A stretch of 64,000 nucleotides of DNA from Pyruvatibacter sp. HU-CL02332 (GTDB lineage Bacteria; Pseudomonadota; Alphaproteobacteria; CGMCC-115125), in assembly GCF_040362765.1 (NCBI RefSeq), contig NZ_BAABWK010000001.1, forward strand, positions 1 to 64,000, read 5' to 3'. Position numbers and translations under genes: made by a program. Positions 56,284-64,000 of this stretch are shown here, in pieces (the stretch's first letter is position 1; every line of letters begins with the position of its first letter). The notes below the pieces were generated by a model. The model made no database searches. It was not told the DNA's origin and was given only the letters and a program-made list of their open reading frames with translations.

Positions 56284-56748
56284 ATGGCTGGATTGTATTT
56301 TGAAGAGTTTGAGGACGGGCTGGTTATTGACCATCCGATCCGGCGCACCATTACCGAAAGCGACAATACGCTGTTTTCGGCGATGACCATGAATCCGGCA
56401 GCCCTCCACCTTGATCATCACTACGCGGAAACCCAGACCGAGTTCGGCAAGCCGCTGGTGAACTCGCTCTTCACCCTTGGACTGATGATCGGCCTGTCGG
56501 TCCATGACACCACCATGGGCACAACCATCGCCAATCTCGGCATGACTGATGTCGTGTTTCCAAAACCGCTGTTTCACGGCGACACGATCCGGGTGGAAAC
56601 GACTGTCATCTCCAAACGTGAGTCAAAGTCGCGGCCGACCCAGGGCATCGTGACCATGGACCACGTCGCCTTCAATCAGCACGGCGATGAAGTGGCGCGG
56701 TGTCGCCGTCAGGCTTTGATGCTCAAGAAACCGGAAGACAAATCCTGA
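56284..56748 (+). CDS. MaoC-family (R)-specific enoyl-CoA hydratase
   Basis: 154 aa from the ATG at 56284 with GAGGG close upstream; a GTG at 56278 is possible. Hot-dog hydratase with the active-site segment [27 protein letters not shown] (Asp/His pair). Its stop codon overlaps the next gene's ATG (TGATG). Homologues hydrate mesaconyl-CoA, itaconyl-CoA or enoyl-CoA; the CitE-type partner favours a C4/C5-dicarboxylyl-CoA substrate. Confidence 0.82.
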   Translation: MAGLYFEEFEDGLVIDHPIRRTITESDNTLFSAMTMNPAALHLDHHYAETQTEFGKPLVNSLFTLGLMIGLSVHDTTMGTTIANLGMTDVVFPKPLFHGDTIRVETTVISKRESKSRPTQGIVTMDHVAFNQHGDEVARCRRQALMLKKPEDKS

Positions 56749-57611
56749 TGCGATCTCTCCTCTTTGTACCTGCCGACAGTGAGAAGAAACGCACCAAGGC
56801 GCTGGATACACAGGCCGACGGCATCATCCTTGATCTTGAGGACTCAGTAGCTGAAAGCGCTAAGGCAGATGCGCGCGCGGACACAGCCGCATTTCTGTCG
56901 ACCGGCGACCGAAACGGCAAAGCCATCGTCGTGCGGGTGAACCCGATGGATGGCGACTTCTGCGAAGCTGACGTGGCGACCATTGTCCCTGCCCGCCCCG
57001 ATTACCTGATGCTGCCCAAGGCAACGCCTGAAGGTGTTCAGGACCTCTCCGACATGATGACCGCCCATGAAACAAAGGCCGGCATGGATGTAGGCACCAT
57101 CGGCGTCCTCACAGTCTCCACCGAAACACCCGCGGCGCTCTTCGCCATGGATGGATATGTCCACGCACCAGACCGGCTGGCGGGTCTGTCATGGGGCGCG
57201 GAAGACCTGGCTGCCGAATTGGGGGCAACGTCCAACCGGCGCGCCGACGGCACCTACACGGACATTTTCCGTCTGGCCCGTTCTCTCACTCTCGCAGCAG
57301 CCAGAGCTGCAGGCGTTCTGGCCATCGACGGGGTCTATACGGACTTCAGGAATGAAGACGGCTTGCGTGCTGAACTGGCTGACGCAGTGCGTGACGGGTT
57401 TGATGCCAAGCTCGCGATCCATCCTGCCCAGGTGCCCGTCATCAACGAAGCGCTGACGCCGTCACCTGACGAAATTGCCCACGCCAAAGCCATCGTGGAC
57501 GCGTTCGATGCAGCACCTGATGCAGGTGTCCTGTCCCTCGACGGCAAGATGCTGGATCGTCCGCACCTGCTGCAGGCCAGACGCGTACTCATGCGCGTGT
57601 CGCAACCCTGA
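56748..57611 (+). CDS. CitE/HpcH-type CoA-ester lyase
   Basis: 287 aa from the ATG at 56748, which overlaps the MaoC stop. TIM-barrel lyase of the HpcH/HpaI family: RSLLFVPADSEKK, ILDLEDSVAE (28-37) and the acidic LSWGAEDLAAELG carry the Mg-binding Glu/Asp. KLAIHPAQVP near the end is typical of citramalyl-, malyl- or citryl-CoA lyase. With MaoC and acyl-CoA dehydrogenase it suggests cleavage of a hydroxy-dicarboxylyl-CoA. Exact substrate unknown. Confidence 0.85.
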   Translation: MRSLLFVPADSEKKRTKALDTQADGIILDLEDSVAESAKADARADTAAFLSTGDRNGKAIVVRVNPMDGDFCEADVATIVPARPDYLMLPKATPEGVQDLSDMMTAHETKAGMDVGTIGVLTVSTETPAALFAMDGYVHAPDRLAGLSWGAEDLAAELGATSNRRADGTYTDIFRLARSLTLAAARAAGVLAIDGVYTDFRNEDGLRAELADAVRDGFDAKLAIHPAQVPVINEALTPSPDEIAHAKAIVDAFDAAPDAGVLSLDGKMLDRPHLLQARRVLMRVSQP

Positions 57612-57621
57612 TCTTCGGTGC

Positions 57622-57662
57622 TGCAGTGCAAAATTCACCATGCACGCATTGTGTGCGGTGCA
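57622..57662. promoter_or_regulatory. TGC/GCA-rich upstream region of the WS/DGAT gene
   Basis: TGCAGTGCA at 57622-57630 and an inverted repeat TGCAC/GTGCA at 57641-57662 lie about 95-130 nt upstream of the WS/DGAT start. The first resembles the CTGC-N3-GCAG box of the polyhydroxyalkanoate regulator PhaR, with one mismatch. Tentative only. Confidence 0.25.
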
Positions 57663-57755
57663 GCAATTGTGTAAACACTTGGAAACAAAGGCTTTCCGGC
57701 GTTATGGTATTCGAAAAGCCAAGGAAAACAGCGCTTTTCATCAGGGAATGCCATT

Positions 57756-59486
57756 ATGCGTCGCTTGAACATTCAGGATTCCGCCTTTCTCACCGTCGAA
57801 ACTGACGAGAGCCCGACCCACGTTGCCGGACTGCAGATCCTCGAACTGCCGCCACGCTACAAAGGCAATTTCTTTCAGGACATGTTCGATCGCTTCGACC
57901 TGTCCGCCCCTCCCCAGCCTCCCTTCAATCTGAAGCTCGGCGGCGACCTGTCGCGCCTGGAGCTGACACCGCGCTGGGTTGAGGATCAGGATTTCGACCT
58001 CGATTACCACATTCGTTTCGTCCGCCTGCCGGAGCCCGGCACGATGGAACAGCTAACGACATTCGTCTCACGCCTGCACGGCCAGCGCCTCGACCGCAAC
58101 CACCCTTTGTGGGAGTGCTATTGCATCGAAGGCATCGAGGGCAATCGCGTGGCCATGTACATCAAGGTGCACCACGCCCTTGTTGATGGCGTTGCCGCAA
58201 CAGCGATCATGTCTTCCACATTGTCACGGTCTTCCCGGAACAAGATGGAACAGGGTTTCTGGCAGATGACGCCCAAACGGGCAAAAGTCCCTGCCAAGCA
58301 GCCAGTCAAGCAGGACATGCTCTCGCTCGCGACAGAGTCACTTGGTCAGGTTGTTGAAGGCGTTGGAACGACAACGCGCACATTGGGTGAACTCGGCGGC
58401 CGGATGCTGCGTGGCGGGTTCCACATGCTGTCCGGTGACAGTCGCGAAGCACCGCTCCCCTTCCAGTCTCCCAACACGGTGTTCAACACAACCATCACGC
58501 GGCATCGCCGCTTTGGGGTTGCAACCCTGCCGCTGAGCCGGGTCAAGGATGCCGGCAAGAACCTTGATGCCACCATCAATGATGTGGTGCTGGCCATTTG
58601 CTCCGGCGCCTTGCGCAAATATCTCAAGCTGCACAATTCCCTGCCGACCAAGCCACTGACGACCATGTGCCCGGTATCCGTTCGGCCCAAGGACGCTGTG
58701 CAGGAAGGCAACTCGATCTCCATGATCATCACCACACTGGCAACAGATGTGGAAGATCCGCTGGAACGTCTTGAAGTCATCAAGCGGTCATCACGGGCAG
58801 CAAAGGACAAGGTGAACCACCTGTCCCGCGAAGCCGCCACAAACTACTCGCTGCTTCTCAATGCAGCCGTGCTCGCAACCAACGCCGTTGGCCTTGGCGG
58901 TACGGTTCCACCACCAGCCAATCTTGTCATTTCCAATGTGCCGGGTCCGCGCGAACAGCTGTTCATCAATGGTGCAAAGCTGGTGGCCAACTATCCGATG
59001 TCCGTACTGGTTCATAGCCAGGCCCTGAACATCACCGTCACAAGCTACATGGACTCCATCGACTTCGGCCTGATGGCTGACCGCGAGACCATTCCCGACG
59101 TGGATGTCATGGCGGAAATGATCACCGAGGCGGCGCTCGATCTGGAAGAAGCGTTTGAGCGCAAAATGGAATTGCAGGCCTTCCAGGCATCTGAAGCCCT
59201 GGCAGGTCACAAGCGCCTGAAAGAAGCCCAGGCTGAAGCACAGGCCAAGGCGGATGCAAAGCGCAAGCGCAAGGCCAAGTCAGCGGCCAAGAAGACCGCC
59301 GCCAAGAAGAAGGCCGCGCCAAAGACAAAGGTGAAGGCAAAAGCCAAGCGGACTTCCAAGCCAAAGGCAAAGGCTTCGCCACAGGCGGACAACACCAACA
59401 AGGCTGAAACAGTCGCCGTGACGGCAACAGTGGACACCCCTGTGCCCACGCCTCCCGGTGAGAACTTCTCATCAGCTGCTGAGTAA
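57756..59486 (+). CDS. Wax ester synthase / diacylglycerol acyltransferase with H1-like C-terminal tail
   Basis: 576 aa with AGGGA about 9 nt upstream. The active-site motif HHALVDG is at 139-145 (HHxxxDG), and the second domain has the NDVVLAICSGALRKYL and NLVISNVPGPREQLFINGAK motifs of WS/DGAT. Known role: acyl-CoA-dependent synthesis of wax esters or triacylglycerol at the membrane/lipid-body surface. Residues 497-543 form an extremely basic Lys/Ala-rich segment (18 Lys and 3 Arg in 47), followed by a Thr/Pro-rich 33-residue end. This tail resembles histone H1 and is not part of the canonical enzyme. Confidence 0.9.
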   Translation: MRRLNIQDSAFLTVETDESPTHVAGLQILELPPRYKGNFFQDMFDRFDLSAPPQPPFNLKLGGDLSRLELTPRWVEDQDFDLDYHIRFVRLPEPGTMEQLTTFVSRLHGQRLDRNHPLWECYCIEGIEGNRVAMYIKVHHALVDGVAATAIMSSTLSRSSRNKMEQGFWQMTPKRAKVPAKQPVKQDMLSLATESLGQVVEGVGTTTRTLGELGGRMLRGGFHMLSGDSREAPLPFQSPNTVFNTTITRHRRFGVATLPLSRVKDAGKNLDATINDVVLAICSGALRKYLKLHNSLPTKPLTTMCPVSVRPKDAVQEGNSISMIITTLATDVEDPLERLEVIKRSSRAAKDKVNHLSREAATNYSLLLNAAVLATNAVGLGGTVPPPANLVISNVPGPREQLFINGAKLVANYPMSVLVHSQALNITVTSYMDSIDFGLMADRETIPDVDVMAEMITEAALDLEEAFERKMELQAFQASEALAGHKRLKEAQAEAQAKADAKRKRKAKSAAKKTAAKKKAAPKTKVKAKAKRTSKPKAKASPQADNTNKAETVAVTATVDTPVPTPPGENFSSAAE

Positions 59487-59507
59487 CCGACGCCTAACGT
59501 GATTGCC

Positions 59508-59536
59508 GGAGGGTTGGCCTAGTTGGCCAGCCCTCC
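59508..59536. terminator. Strong hairpin between the WS/DGAT and MATE genes
   Basis: A 12-bp stem (GGAGGGTTGGCC with GGCCAGCCCTCC, one G-U) and a 5-nt loop overlap the MATE stop codon and lie 22 nt after the WS/DGAT stop. No clear T-run follows on either strand, so it is terminator-like rather than a classic intrinsic terminator. Confidence 0.5.
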
Positions 59537-60907
59537 TGCACCCCCCCGCCCCGCAAGGGAGCGAAACCGCAGACTGATGACAAATGCGGAAAAGACGCTG
59601 GCAACCAGGAACGCTTCGAGCAGTCCGATGGGCCCACGTTCGAGATACAGCCCCAGATACCAGGCCAGAGGCACCATGATCCCAAAGTAGGAGATCAGGT
59701 GAAAACCTGTTGGCACCCAGGTTTCCCCCATGCCGCGCAAGGCACTGGCCATAACCGTCTGTACGGTGTCTAGCGGAAGTATGATCGCGATGAAGGCAAT
59801 CATGCCTGCCGCAAGCATGATGAGGTCCATGTCGTCGCCATAAGCACCTGCAATCGGTTCGGCAAACACGATCAGGACAGCACCCAGCACGGTCATCACC
59901 ATCAGGTTGAAAACCAGCCCGGTCCACCCGGCAACGGCCATCTGATCTTTGTCGCGCTGGCCATAGTAAAAACCGACACGCACAGCTGTAGCCGTGCCAA
60001 TACCGATAGACACCATGAACGCCACCGCAAAAGCATTGAACGTCACGGCATAGCCCGCAAGCGCAATGGGCCCCATCAGCCCGGCCATCAACTGCATGAT
60101 GGAAAAGGCCGCGTTCTCCGTGCCCAGGCTGGCACCTGCCGCATAGCCCAACTCACGCTGACGCTTGCCGCCGTTCCAGAACGTGCGCCATTTGTCCGCG
60201 ACACGGCGGCGAATGCCAAACTCTTCTCCGTCACGCAGATGCCAGATGTACAAATTGACCACCAGTGCCTGGAACGTCCACACGGTTGCCGTGGCAATAG
60301 CCGAACCGACAGCCCCCATGGCAGGGAACGGACCGACGCCAAACACCAACACCCAGTTCGCCAGAATGTTCAGCAGGTTTGCTGCGATCATGATGATCAT
60401 GCCAGGCAATGGCCGCTTGATGCCTTCAAGGAAGTAACCGCCGGCAACCGTCATCAGGAGGAACGGCAGCGCGATGCCGAGTACAATGCTGACCTTGCCG
60501 CCTTCAAGCGCCAACTCATCCGACTGCCCCGTCAAAGACAGGATGGGTCCCCCAAAGACGCAGAAGATGAGACCAAGGCAACCAAGCCCAAAGGCATAGG
60601 GCACGCCCCGTCGCCAGGCCGCGCCACAGGCATGGTGCTCACCGGCCCCATAGGCGTTGGACGTCACAACGAGCTGCCCCATGATGCCACCGAGCAAAAA
60701 CAGCATCACGAAGGCATAGGGCACATGACCAATCGCCTGAAAGGCGAGCTGCTCCGAGGAGAAATTGCCGACCATAACCGTGTCCACCACCGACATGGTC
60801 AGCACACCACCGCGCTGCACCATCGTGGGCGCGGCAAGACGCATAAGCTCCAAAAGGTGCGCACGGTAGAGCGCCAGACGCTCGGCAGAAAATGAAACCA
60901 GGCTCAT
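59519..60907 (-). CDS. MATE-family efflux protein
   Basis: 462 aa from the ATG at 60907, chosen because it gives the usual length and the conserved LRLAAPTMVQRGGVLTMSVVDTVMVGNFSSEQLAFQAIG segment near the N-terminus; the frame is open for 63 more codons with no support, and no Shine-Dalgarno is seen. Twelve hydrophobic segments in two halves. Exports cationic compounds by Na+ or H+ antiport in relatives; substrate unknown. A C7 run lies near its 3' end (59541-59547). Confidence 0.88.
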   Translation of the reverse strand: MSLVSFSAERLALYRAHLLELMRLAAPTMVQRGGVLTMSVVDTVMVGNFSSEQLAFQAIGHVPYAFVMLFLLGGIMGQLVVTSNAYGAGEHHACGAAWRRGVPYAFGLGCLGLIFCVFGGPILSLTGQSDELALEGGKVSIVLGIALPFLLMTVAGGYFLEGIKRPLPGMIIMIAANLLNILANWVLVFGVGPFPAMGAVGSAIATATVWTFQALVVNLYIWHLRDGEEFGIRRRVADKWRTFWNGGKRQRELGYAAGASLGTENAAFSIMQLMAGLMGPIALAGYAVTFNAFAVAFMVSIGIGTATAVRVGFYYGQRDKDQMAVAGWTGLVFNLMVMTVLGAVLIVFAEPIAGAYGDDMDLIMLAAGMIAFIAIILPLDTVQTVMASALRGMGETWVPTGFHLISYFGIMVPLAWYLGLYLERGPIGLLEAFLVASVFSAFVISLRFRSLAGRGGAGGLAN

Positions 60908-61139
60908 GGAGAAGACCAATATGAGGCAGTGCGGGCGGGTGCCCGGCATGGCAGGGCTGCGCACGCTATCATGCCAAATGCGGCAGGGAAGCCCGTTCAT
61001 GTCACACCCGCCATGCGTCACGCATGTTGGCAGGCCGCACCGCACATTAGGCAAATCTGTCGTGTAAACTTGTCTGGTATCAACACAAGTGCTCACCTAT
61101 CTCCAGAAGGGTCTCTAAATCGACCGCAGGGAGGACATT

Positions 61140-61412
61140 ATGCGTACCAAGCTGATCACTTTTCTTATCATCGCAGTTCTAGGCGCTGCAGGTGTCTGGC
61201 AGATACTTCAAACAAGCCAGCCCGGCGCGATCGTGTTCGGAGCATCCATGTTGCTGGTCGGCATCGCAGTTCTGTTTGCCCGCACCTCAAAATCGTCAGG
61301 GAAGAAGCCATCCGACAAAATGCCACCACATGCGGTGGCATTTCGGCAAAGCCGCGCCATGGTGCGGGGTCAGGATGGCGAGATCCAAGGACTTCCCGGC
61401 GGGCCAGCCTAG
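61140..61412 (+). CDS. Small membrane protein (two predicted helices)
   Basis: 90 aa with GGGAGGA 4-5 nt upstream of the ATG. Hydrophobic stretches at about 5-20 and 30-47 are followed by a basic, polar C-terminal region. No family recognised. It is transcribed divergently from MATE and is followed by the alpha/beta hydrolase after 51 nt. Confidence 0.6.
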   Translation: MRTKLITFLIIAVLGAAGVWQILQTSQPGAIVFGASMLLVGIAVLFARTSKSSGKKPSDKMPPHAVAFRQSRAMVRGQDGEIQGLPGGPA

Positions 61413-61463
61413 CGTTGATCCAGACCAAACTGCGTCTTTCAATTGCCTGAGGTAACTTCCTGA

Positions 61464-62375
61464 ATGACGTCCCCTGTTTCCACGCGTGTGGTCAAATCGG
61501 CGCGTCCCTCTTCTGCAGATGATCGCAAGCGCAAATCGCGCTCCGTGCACACACTCAGCCTCATCGCTGCCAGTCTGACAGGCGCAACACAATTTGCCGG
61601 CGCACAGACAGCTGAGACAACTGACCTCATTCACTATGAGTGGAATGACACGCGCATGGTTGCGCAACGCGCCGGTGATCCCGACGGCACCCGGGTCATC
61701 TTCATTCATGGCACGCCTGGCTCAGCCGGAGCGTGGGAGGACTATCTGTCCGACGTGCCGGACGGCTTTGAATACGTTGCCGTAGACCGCGCGGGATTTG
61801 GCGAAAGCGGGCCGGACGACGCCGTGACGTCCCTTGCAGACCAGGCGGAAGCCCTTGCCCCCCTGGTTGACGGCGCAAATCGCGCGGGCGTTGTTGTCGT
61901 GGGACACTCTTTAGGCGGGCCGGTGGCCACCATGCTGGGCGTGTTGCGCCCACACAGCATCAAAGCACTTGTGATTGTGGCAGGCTCTTTGGACCCCACA
62001 TTGGAAGAAATCCATTTCATGCAGCCAATTGGCGAATGGTGGGGCGTGCGCCACATGCTGCCGCGTATGATCCGCAACGCAAATCGTGAATTGATGGTGC
62101 TGGAGGCCGAACTTGAAGCCCTTGCGCCCTTGTTGGTGAACCTCAAAATGCCAATTCAGGTGGTGCACGGTACGCAGGATAATCTGACGCCATTCCAGAA
62201 TGTGTCGTACATGGAGGCGCATTTCACCTCTGCCCCCCTGACCGTGACCGTTCTTGAGGGCCAGAACCACTTTTTGCCCTGGAATTCCAAGGCAGAAATT
62301 GATGCAGCCATTGACCGGGCCGCCAATTCCAGCCAATCAACACCCTCTGAAAGTGAGCTTTCAGAAACACCGTAA
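61464..62375 (+). CDS. Alpha/beta hydrolase, probably exported
   Basis: 303 aa with GAGG upstream. A basic N-terminus and hydrophobic stretch (LSLIAASLTGATQFAGAQ, about 31-48) look like a signal peptide with a long n-region. VIFIHGTPGSAGAWEDYL carries the oxyanion-hole segment, VVGHSLGGPVATM has the nucleophile Ser, VVHGTQDNLTP has the acid Asp and GQNHFLPW the catalytic His, so the triad is complete. Substrate unknown; lipid or ester hydrolysis is plausible given neighbours. Confidence 0.85.
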   Translation: MTSPVSTRVVKSARPSSADDRKRKSRSVHTLSLIAASLTGATQFAGAQTAETTDLIHYEWNDTRMVAQRAGDPDGTRVIFIHGTPGSAGAWEDYLSDVPDGFEYVAVDRAGFGESGPDDAVTSLADQAEALAPLVDGANRAGVVVVGHSLGGPVATMLGVLRPHSIKALVIVAGSLDPTLEEIHFMQPIGEWWGVRHMLPRMIRNANRELMVLEAELEALAPLLVNLKMPIQVVHGTQDNLTPFQNVSYMEAHFTSAPLTVTVLEGQNHFLPWNSKAEIDAAIDRAANSSQSTPSESELSETP

Positions 62376-62457
62376 CCTACCTGAAACGCGATTTGGGCGA
62401 TCCTGCCAAGACGGGTAGATTGCCCGCGACCTGATTCACTCCTGCGCCGGACACCAT

Positions 62458-63072
62458 ATGGACCTGTCCTACGAAGGGCTCCTGGCCCTCATCGAGTCGT
62501 TTTCCGACAACCAACTGCTGGTGATGTTGGCAATTACGATCGGCACCCTCATTCTTGAGGATGCGGCAACGGTGACGGCTGCCCTGTTGGCGTCAGAAGA
62601 CGTGCTGCCTCATAGCGCAGCGCTGCTGTCGCTCTATGTCGGCATACTTTTCGGTGACCTTGGTCTCTATGGTCTGGGGGCCGCCGCGGCCCGTTGGCCG
62701 CGGGCGCGACGTTGGGTGTCAGAACACAGAATAATGCGGGGCCGGGAGTTTCTAGAAGGCTCCCTCTTCGTCACGTTATTTGGTGCACGATGTATCCCCG
62801 GCATGCGTCTTCCGACCTATACGGCAGCAGGATTTGTCGGCATTCCCTTCCCTCGTTTTGCCCTCTATGCAGGCGCATTGGCTGCTGGCTGGTCCACGGG
62901 GCTCTACACCATTATCGCCATTCTGGGCGAAACAGTGCTCAATGAACTGGGGCCTTGGCGCTGGGGCGTTGCCGCACTTGTGATTGCCCTGGCCATTGTG
63001 TTGCCACGCGTTACAGAGAAAATCATCAAGAGCCGCAGTCAGAAAAAGGCTGCGCCGACTGATACGCCCTAA
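62458..63072 (+). CDS. DedA-family (VTT domain) inner-membrane protein
   Basis: 204 aa. Hydrophobic helices with the DedA-type GDLGLYGLGAAAARWPRARRWVS and FLEGSLFVTLFGARCIPGMRLPTYTAAGFVGIPF segments (reentrant loop and Arg-Gly/Pro signature). DedA proteins scramble or flip lipids such as undecaprenyl phosphate or phosphatidylethanolamine. Starts 83 nt after the hydrolase; a polar basic C-terminus follows the last helix. Confidence 0.85.
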   Translation: MDLSYEGLLALIESFSDNQLLVMLAITIGTLILEDAATVTAALLASEDVLPHSAALLSLYVGILFGDLGLYGLGAAAARWPRARRWVSEHRIMRGREFLEGSLFVTLFGARCIPGMRLPTYTAAGFVGIPFPRFALYAGALAAGWSTGLYTIIAILGETVLNELGPWRWGVAALVIALAIVLPRVTEKIIKSRSQKKAAPTDTP

Positions 63073-63104
63073 GGGCACCTTTTCTTTTGCACGACACGAA
63101 ACCA

Positions 63105-64000
63105 ATGACCGGCACTGCAATTCCACCCAACCGCCCCATTCATGTCGGCATGCCGCCTCTCGATATGTCAGGCCCACCGGTTTCATTTTTTGAGTTCTGG
63201 CCGTCCTGGCTGTTTTACGCCCCCATCGCCCTTCAGTGGTGCTGGCTGGCCCTGCGCTATCGCGGACCGGGGCTGGCGCTCCTCGCCAATCCGTCGTTCC
63301 CCGACGGCGGCATGGCTGGCGAAAGCAAACTTGAAATCTTTGATATTCTTGAAGGCAAGGCCAAGGAAGCTACCGCCCGCTGGGTGCCTCTCACGCGCAC
63401 GACTGCCGATGATGCAGATGGTGCCGTTGATCTGGAAACTGCCTTAAGCGCCCTGCGGGACAAACATATTGAGCTGCCCATTGTTGCCAAGCCGGACATC
63501 GGCTGCCGCGGTGTTGGTGTGCAGCCAATCAGGTCGGTCGAAGATCTGAGGGCCTATCTGATCGGCTTTCCCGCTAGCGCCAGCATGGTTCTACAGGAAA
63601 TGATTGAGCACGAAGCAGAAGCCGGCGTGTTCTACATTCGCCTGCCGGGCGAAACCAAAGGTTCCATCTTCTCATTGACGTTGAAATACTTCCCCCACGT
63701 CATCGGTGATGGCGTTTCAACCCTCAAGGAGCTCATCTCTGCTGATGGTCGTGCTGGGGTACTGCAACACATCTACCTGCCCCGTCACTCGCACCAGCTC
63801 GACAAGGTATTGCCAAAGGGTGAGCCCTTCCGCCTTGCCTTTGCGGGCAGCCATTCCCGCGGCACGATCTTCAGGGATGGCGCGGCTTTCATAACCCCGC
63901 AGATGGAAGATGCCTTTGACGACGTCGCAAAGAGCATTCCCGAATTCTATATCGGGCGATTTGATGTGCGCTTTGAGAGCATGGAAAAGCTGCAGCGAGG
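63105..64000 (+). CDS. ATP-grasp ligase-like protein (3' end outside window)
   Basis: Open frame of at least 298 codons from the ATG at 63105 to the right edge, with no stop inside the window. A Trp-rich possible membrane segment (FFEFWPSWLFYAPIALQWCW, about 28-47) precedes an ATP-grasp core: VAKPDIGCRGVGV is the nucleotide loop, SMVLQEMIEHEAEAGVFYIRLP the following strand, and YIGRFDVRFESM fits the ATP-grasp acidic metal site. The product likely forms amide or ester bonds with a carboxylate; the substrate is unknown. The start is uncertain because there is no clear Shine-Dalgarno. It follows DedA by 32 nt. Confidence 0.75.
   Translation, partial: MTGTAIPPNRPIHVGMPPLDMSGPPVSFFEFWPSWLFYAPIALQWCWLALRYRGPGLALLANPSFPDGGMAGESKLEIFDILEGKAKEATARWVPLTRTTADDADGAVDLETALSALRDKHIELPIVAKPDIGCRGVGVQPIRSVEDLRAYLIGFPASASMVLQEMIEHEAEAGVFYIRLPGETKGSIFSLTLKYFPHVIGDGVSTLKELISADGRAGVLQHIYLPRHSHQLDKVLPKGEPFRLAFAGSHSRGTIFRDGAAFITPQMEDAFDDVAKSIPEFYIGRFDVRFESMEKLQR

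Noticed and set aside
59541-59547. Run of seven C near the 3' end of the MATE gene, possible phase variation
   Set aside because: Short tract close to the stop codon; slippage would only alter the last residues, and no other sign of phase variation is present.
1-64000. CRISPR arrays, insertion sequences, prophage or integrated islands
   Set aside because: No repeat-spacer pattern, transposase, integrase or compositional break was seen; the tRNA genes have no adjacent integrase or duplicated 3' end.

Overview
The window reads as a gene-dense chromosomal stretch of an alphaproteobacterium. It has moderately high GC, short intergenic gaps and frequent ATGA or TGATG start/stop overlaps. It carries a squalene-hopene cyclase gene set with HpnC/D/E, a BtaA/BtaB betaine-lipid pair, DUF2336 and receiver/Hpt-like proteins, and a class II FPP synthase next to Dxs. 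Placement among hopanoid-making marine or rhizobial-type Alphaproteobacteria (for example Parvibaculum-like lineages) is inferred from gene content only. I saw no insertion sequence, prophage, CRISPR array, rRNA or plasmid function.

Layout. 0.1-2 kb: tRNA-Gly and tRNA-Tyr (minus), rlmB, tRNA-Thr. 2-6 kb: an exported sulfatase and the btaAB operon, which makes a phosphorus-free betaine lipid. 5.9-26.6 kb: an isoprenoid-to-hopanoid supercluster. The MEP and prenyl genes (ispG-ispA-dxs, ispH) supply C5 to C15 units. HpnC/D/E turn FPP into squalene, Shc cyclises it, and HpnH/HpnG/HpnA/HpnB build and decorate the C35 side chain. HpnM and HpnN are the associated lipid-trafficking proteins. A PAPS-type sulfotransferase and an exported paraoxonase-like beta-propeller are wired into the hpnM-hpnA transcript; this is the most novel-looking part of the window.

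26.6-41 kb: an MFS transporter, the lutABC L-lactate oxidation operon, a TetR-SDR-COQ4-like group, a class II aldolase-like protein, a D-2-hydroxyacid FAD dehydrogenase, glpK, cutA, nadK and an AbrB-family membrane protein. 40.6-46.6 kb: regulatory proteins (receiver, Hpt-like protein without the phospho-acceptor His, degenerate EAL protein, DUF2336 protein) interleaved with a Nudix hydrolase, an acyl-CoA dehydrogenase and a small membrane protein.

46.6-57.6 kb: a TetR regulator with two near-perfect palindromic operators, translationally coupled to a membrane-anchored serine hydrolase. Then come a CaiB-type CoA-transferase, a lytic-transglycosylase-like protein, two MFS transporters around a membrane-anchored AraC regulator, and an acyl-CoA dehydrogenase / MaoC hydratase / CitE-type lyase set resembling C5-dicarboxylate (itaconate-type) catabolism. 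57.7-64 kb: a wax ester synthase/DGAT with a histone H1-like Lys/Ala tail, a MATE exporter, a small membrane protein, an alpha/beta hydrolase, a DedA protein, and an ATP-grasp gene cut by the right edge.
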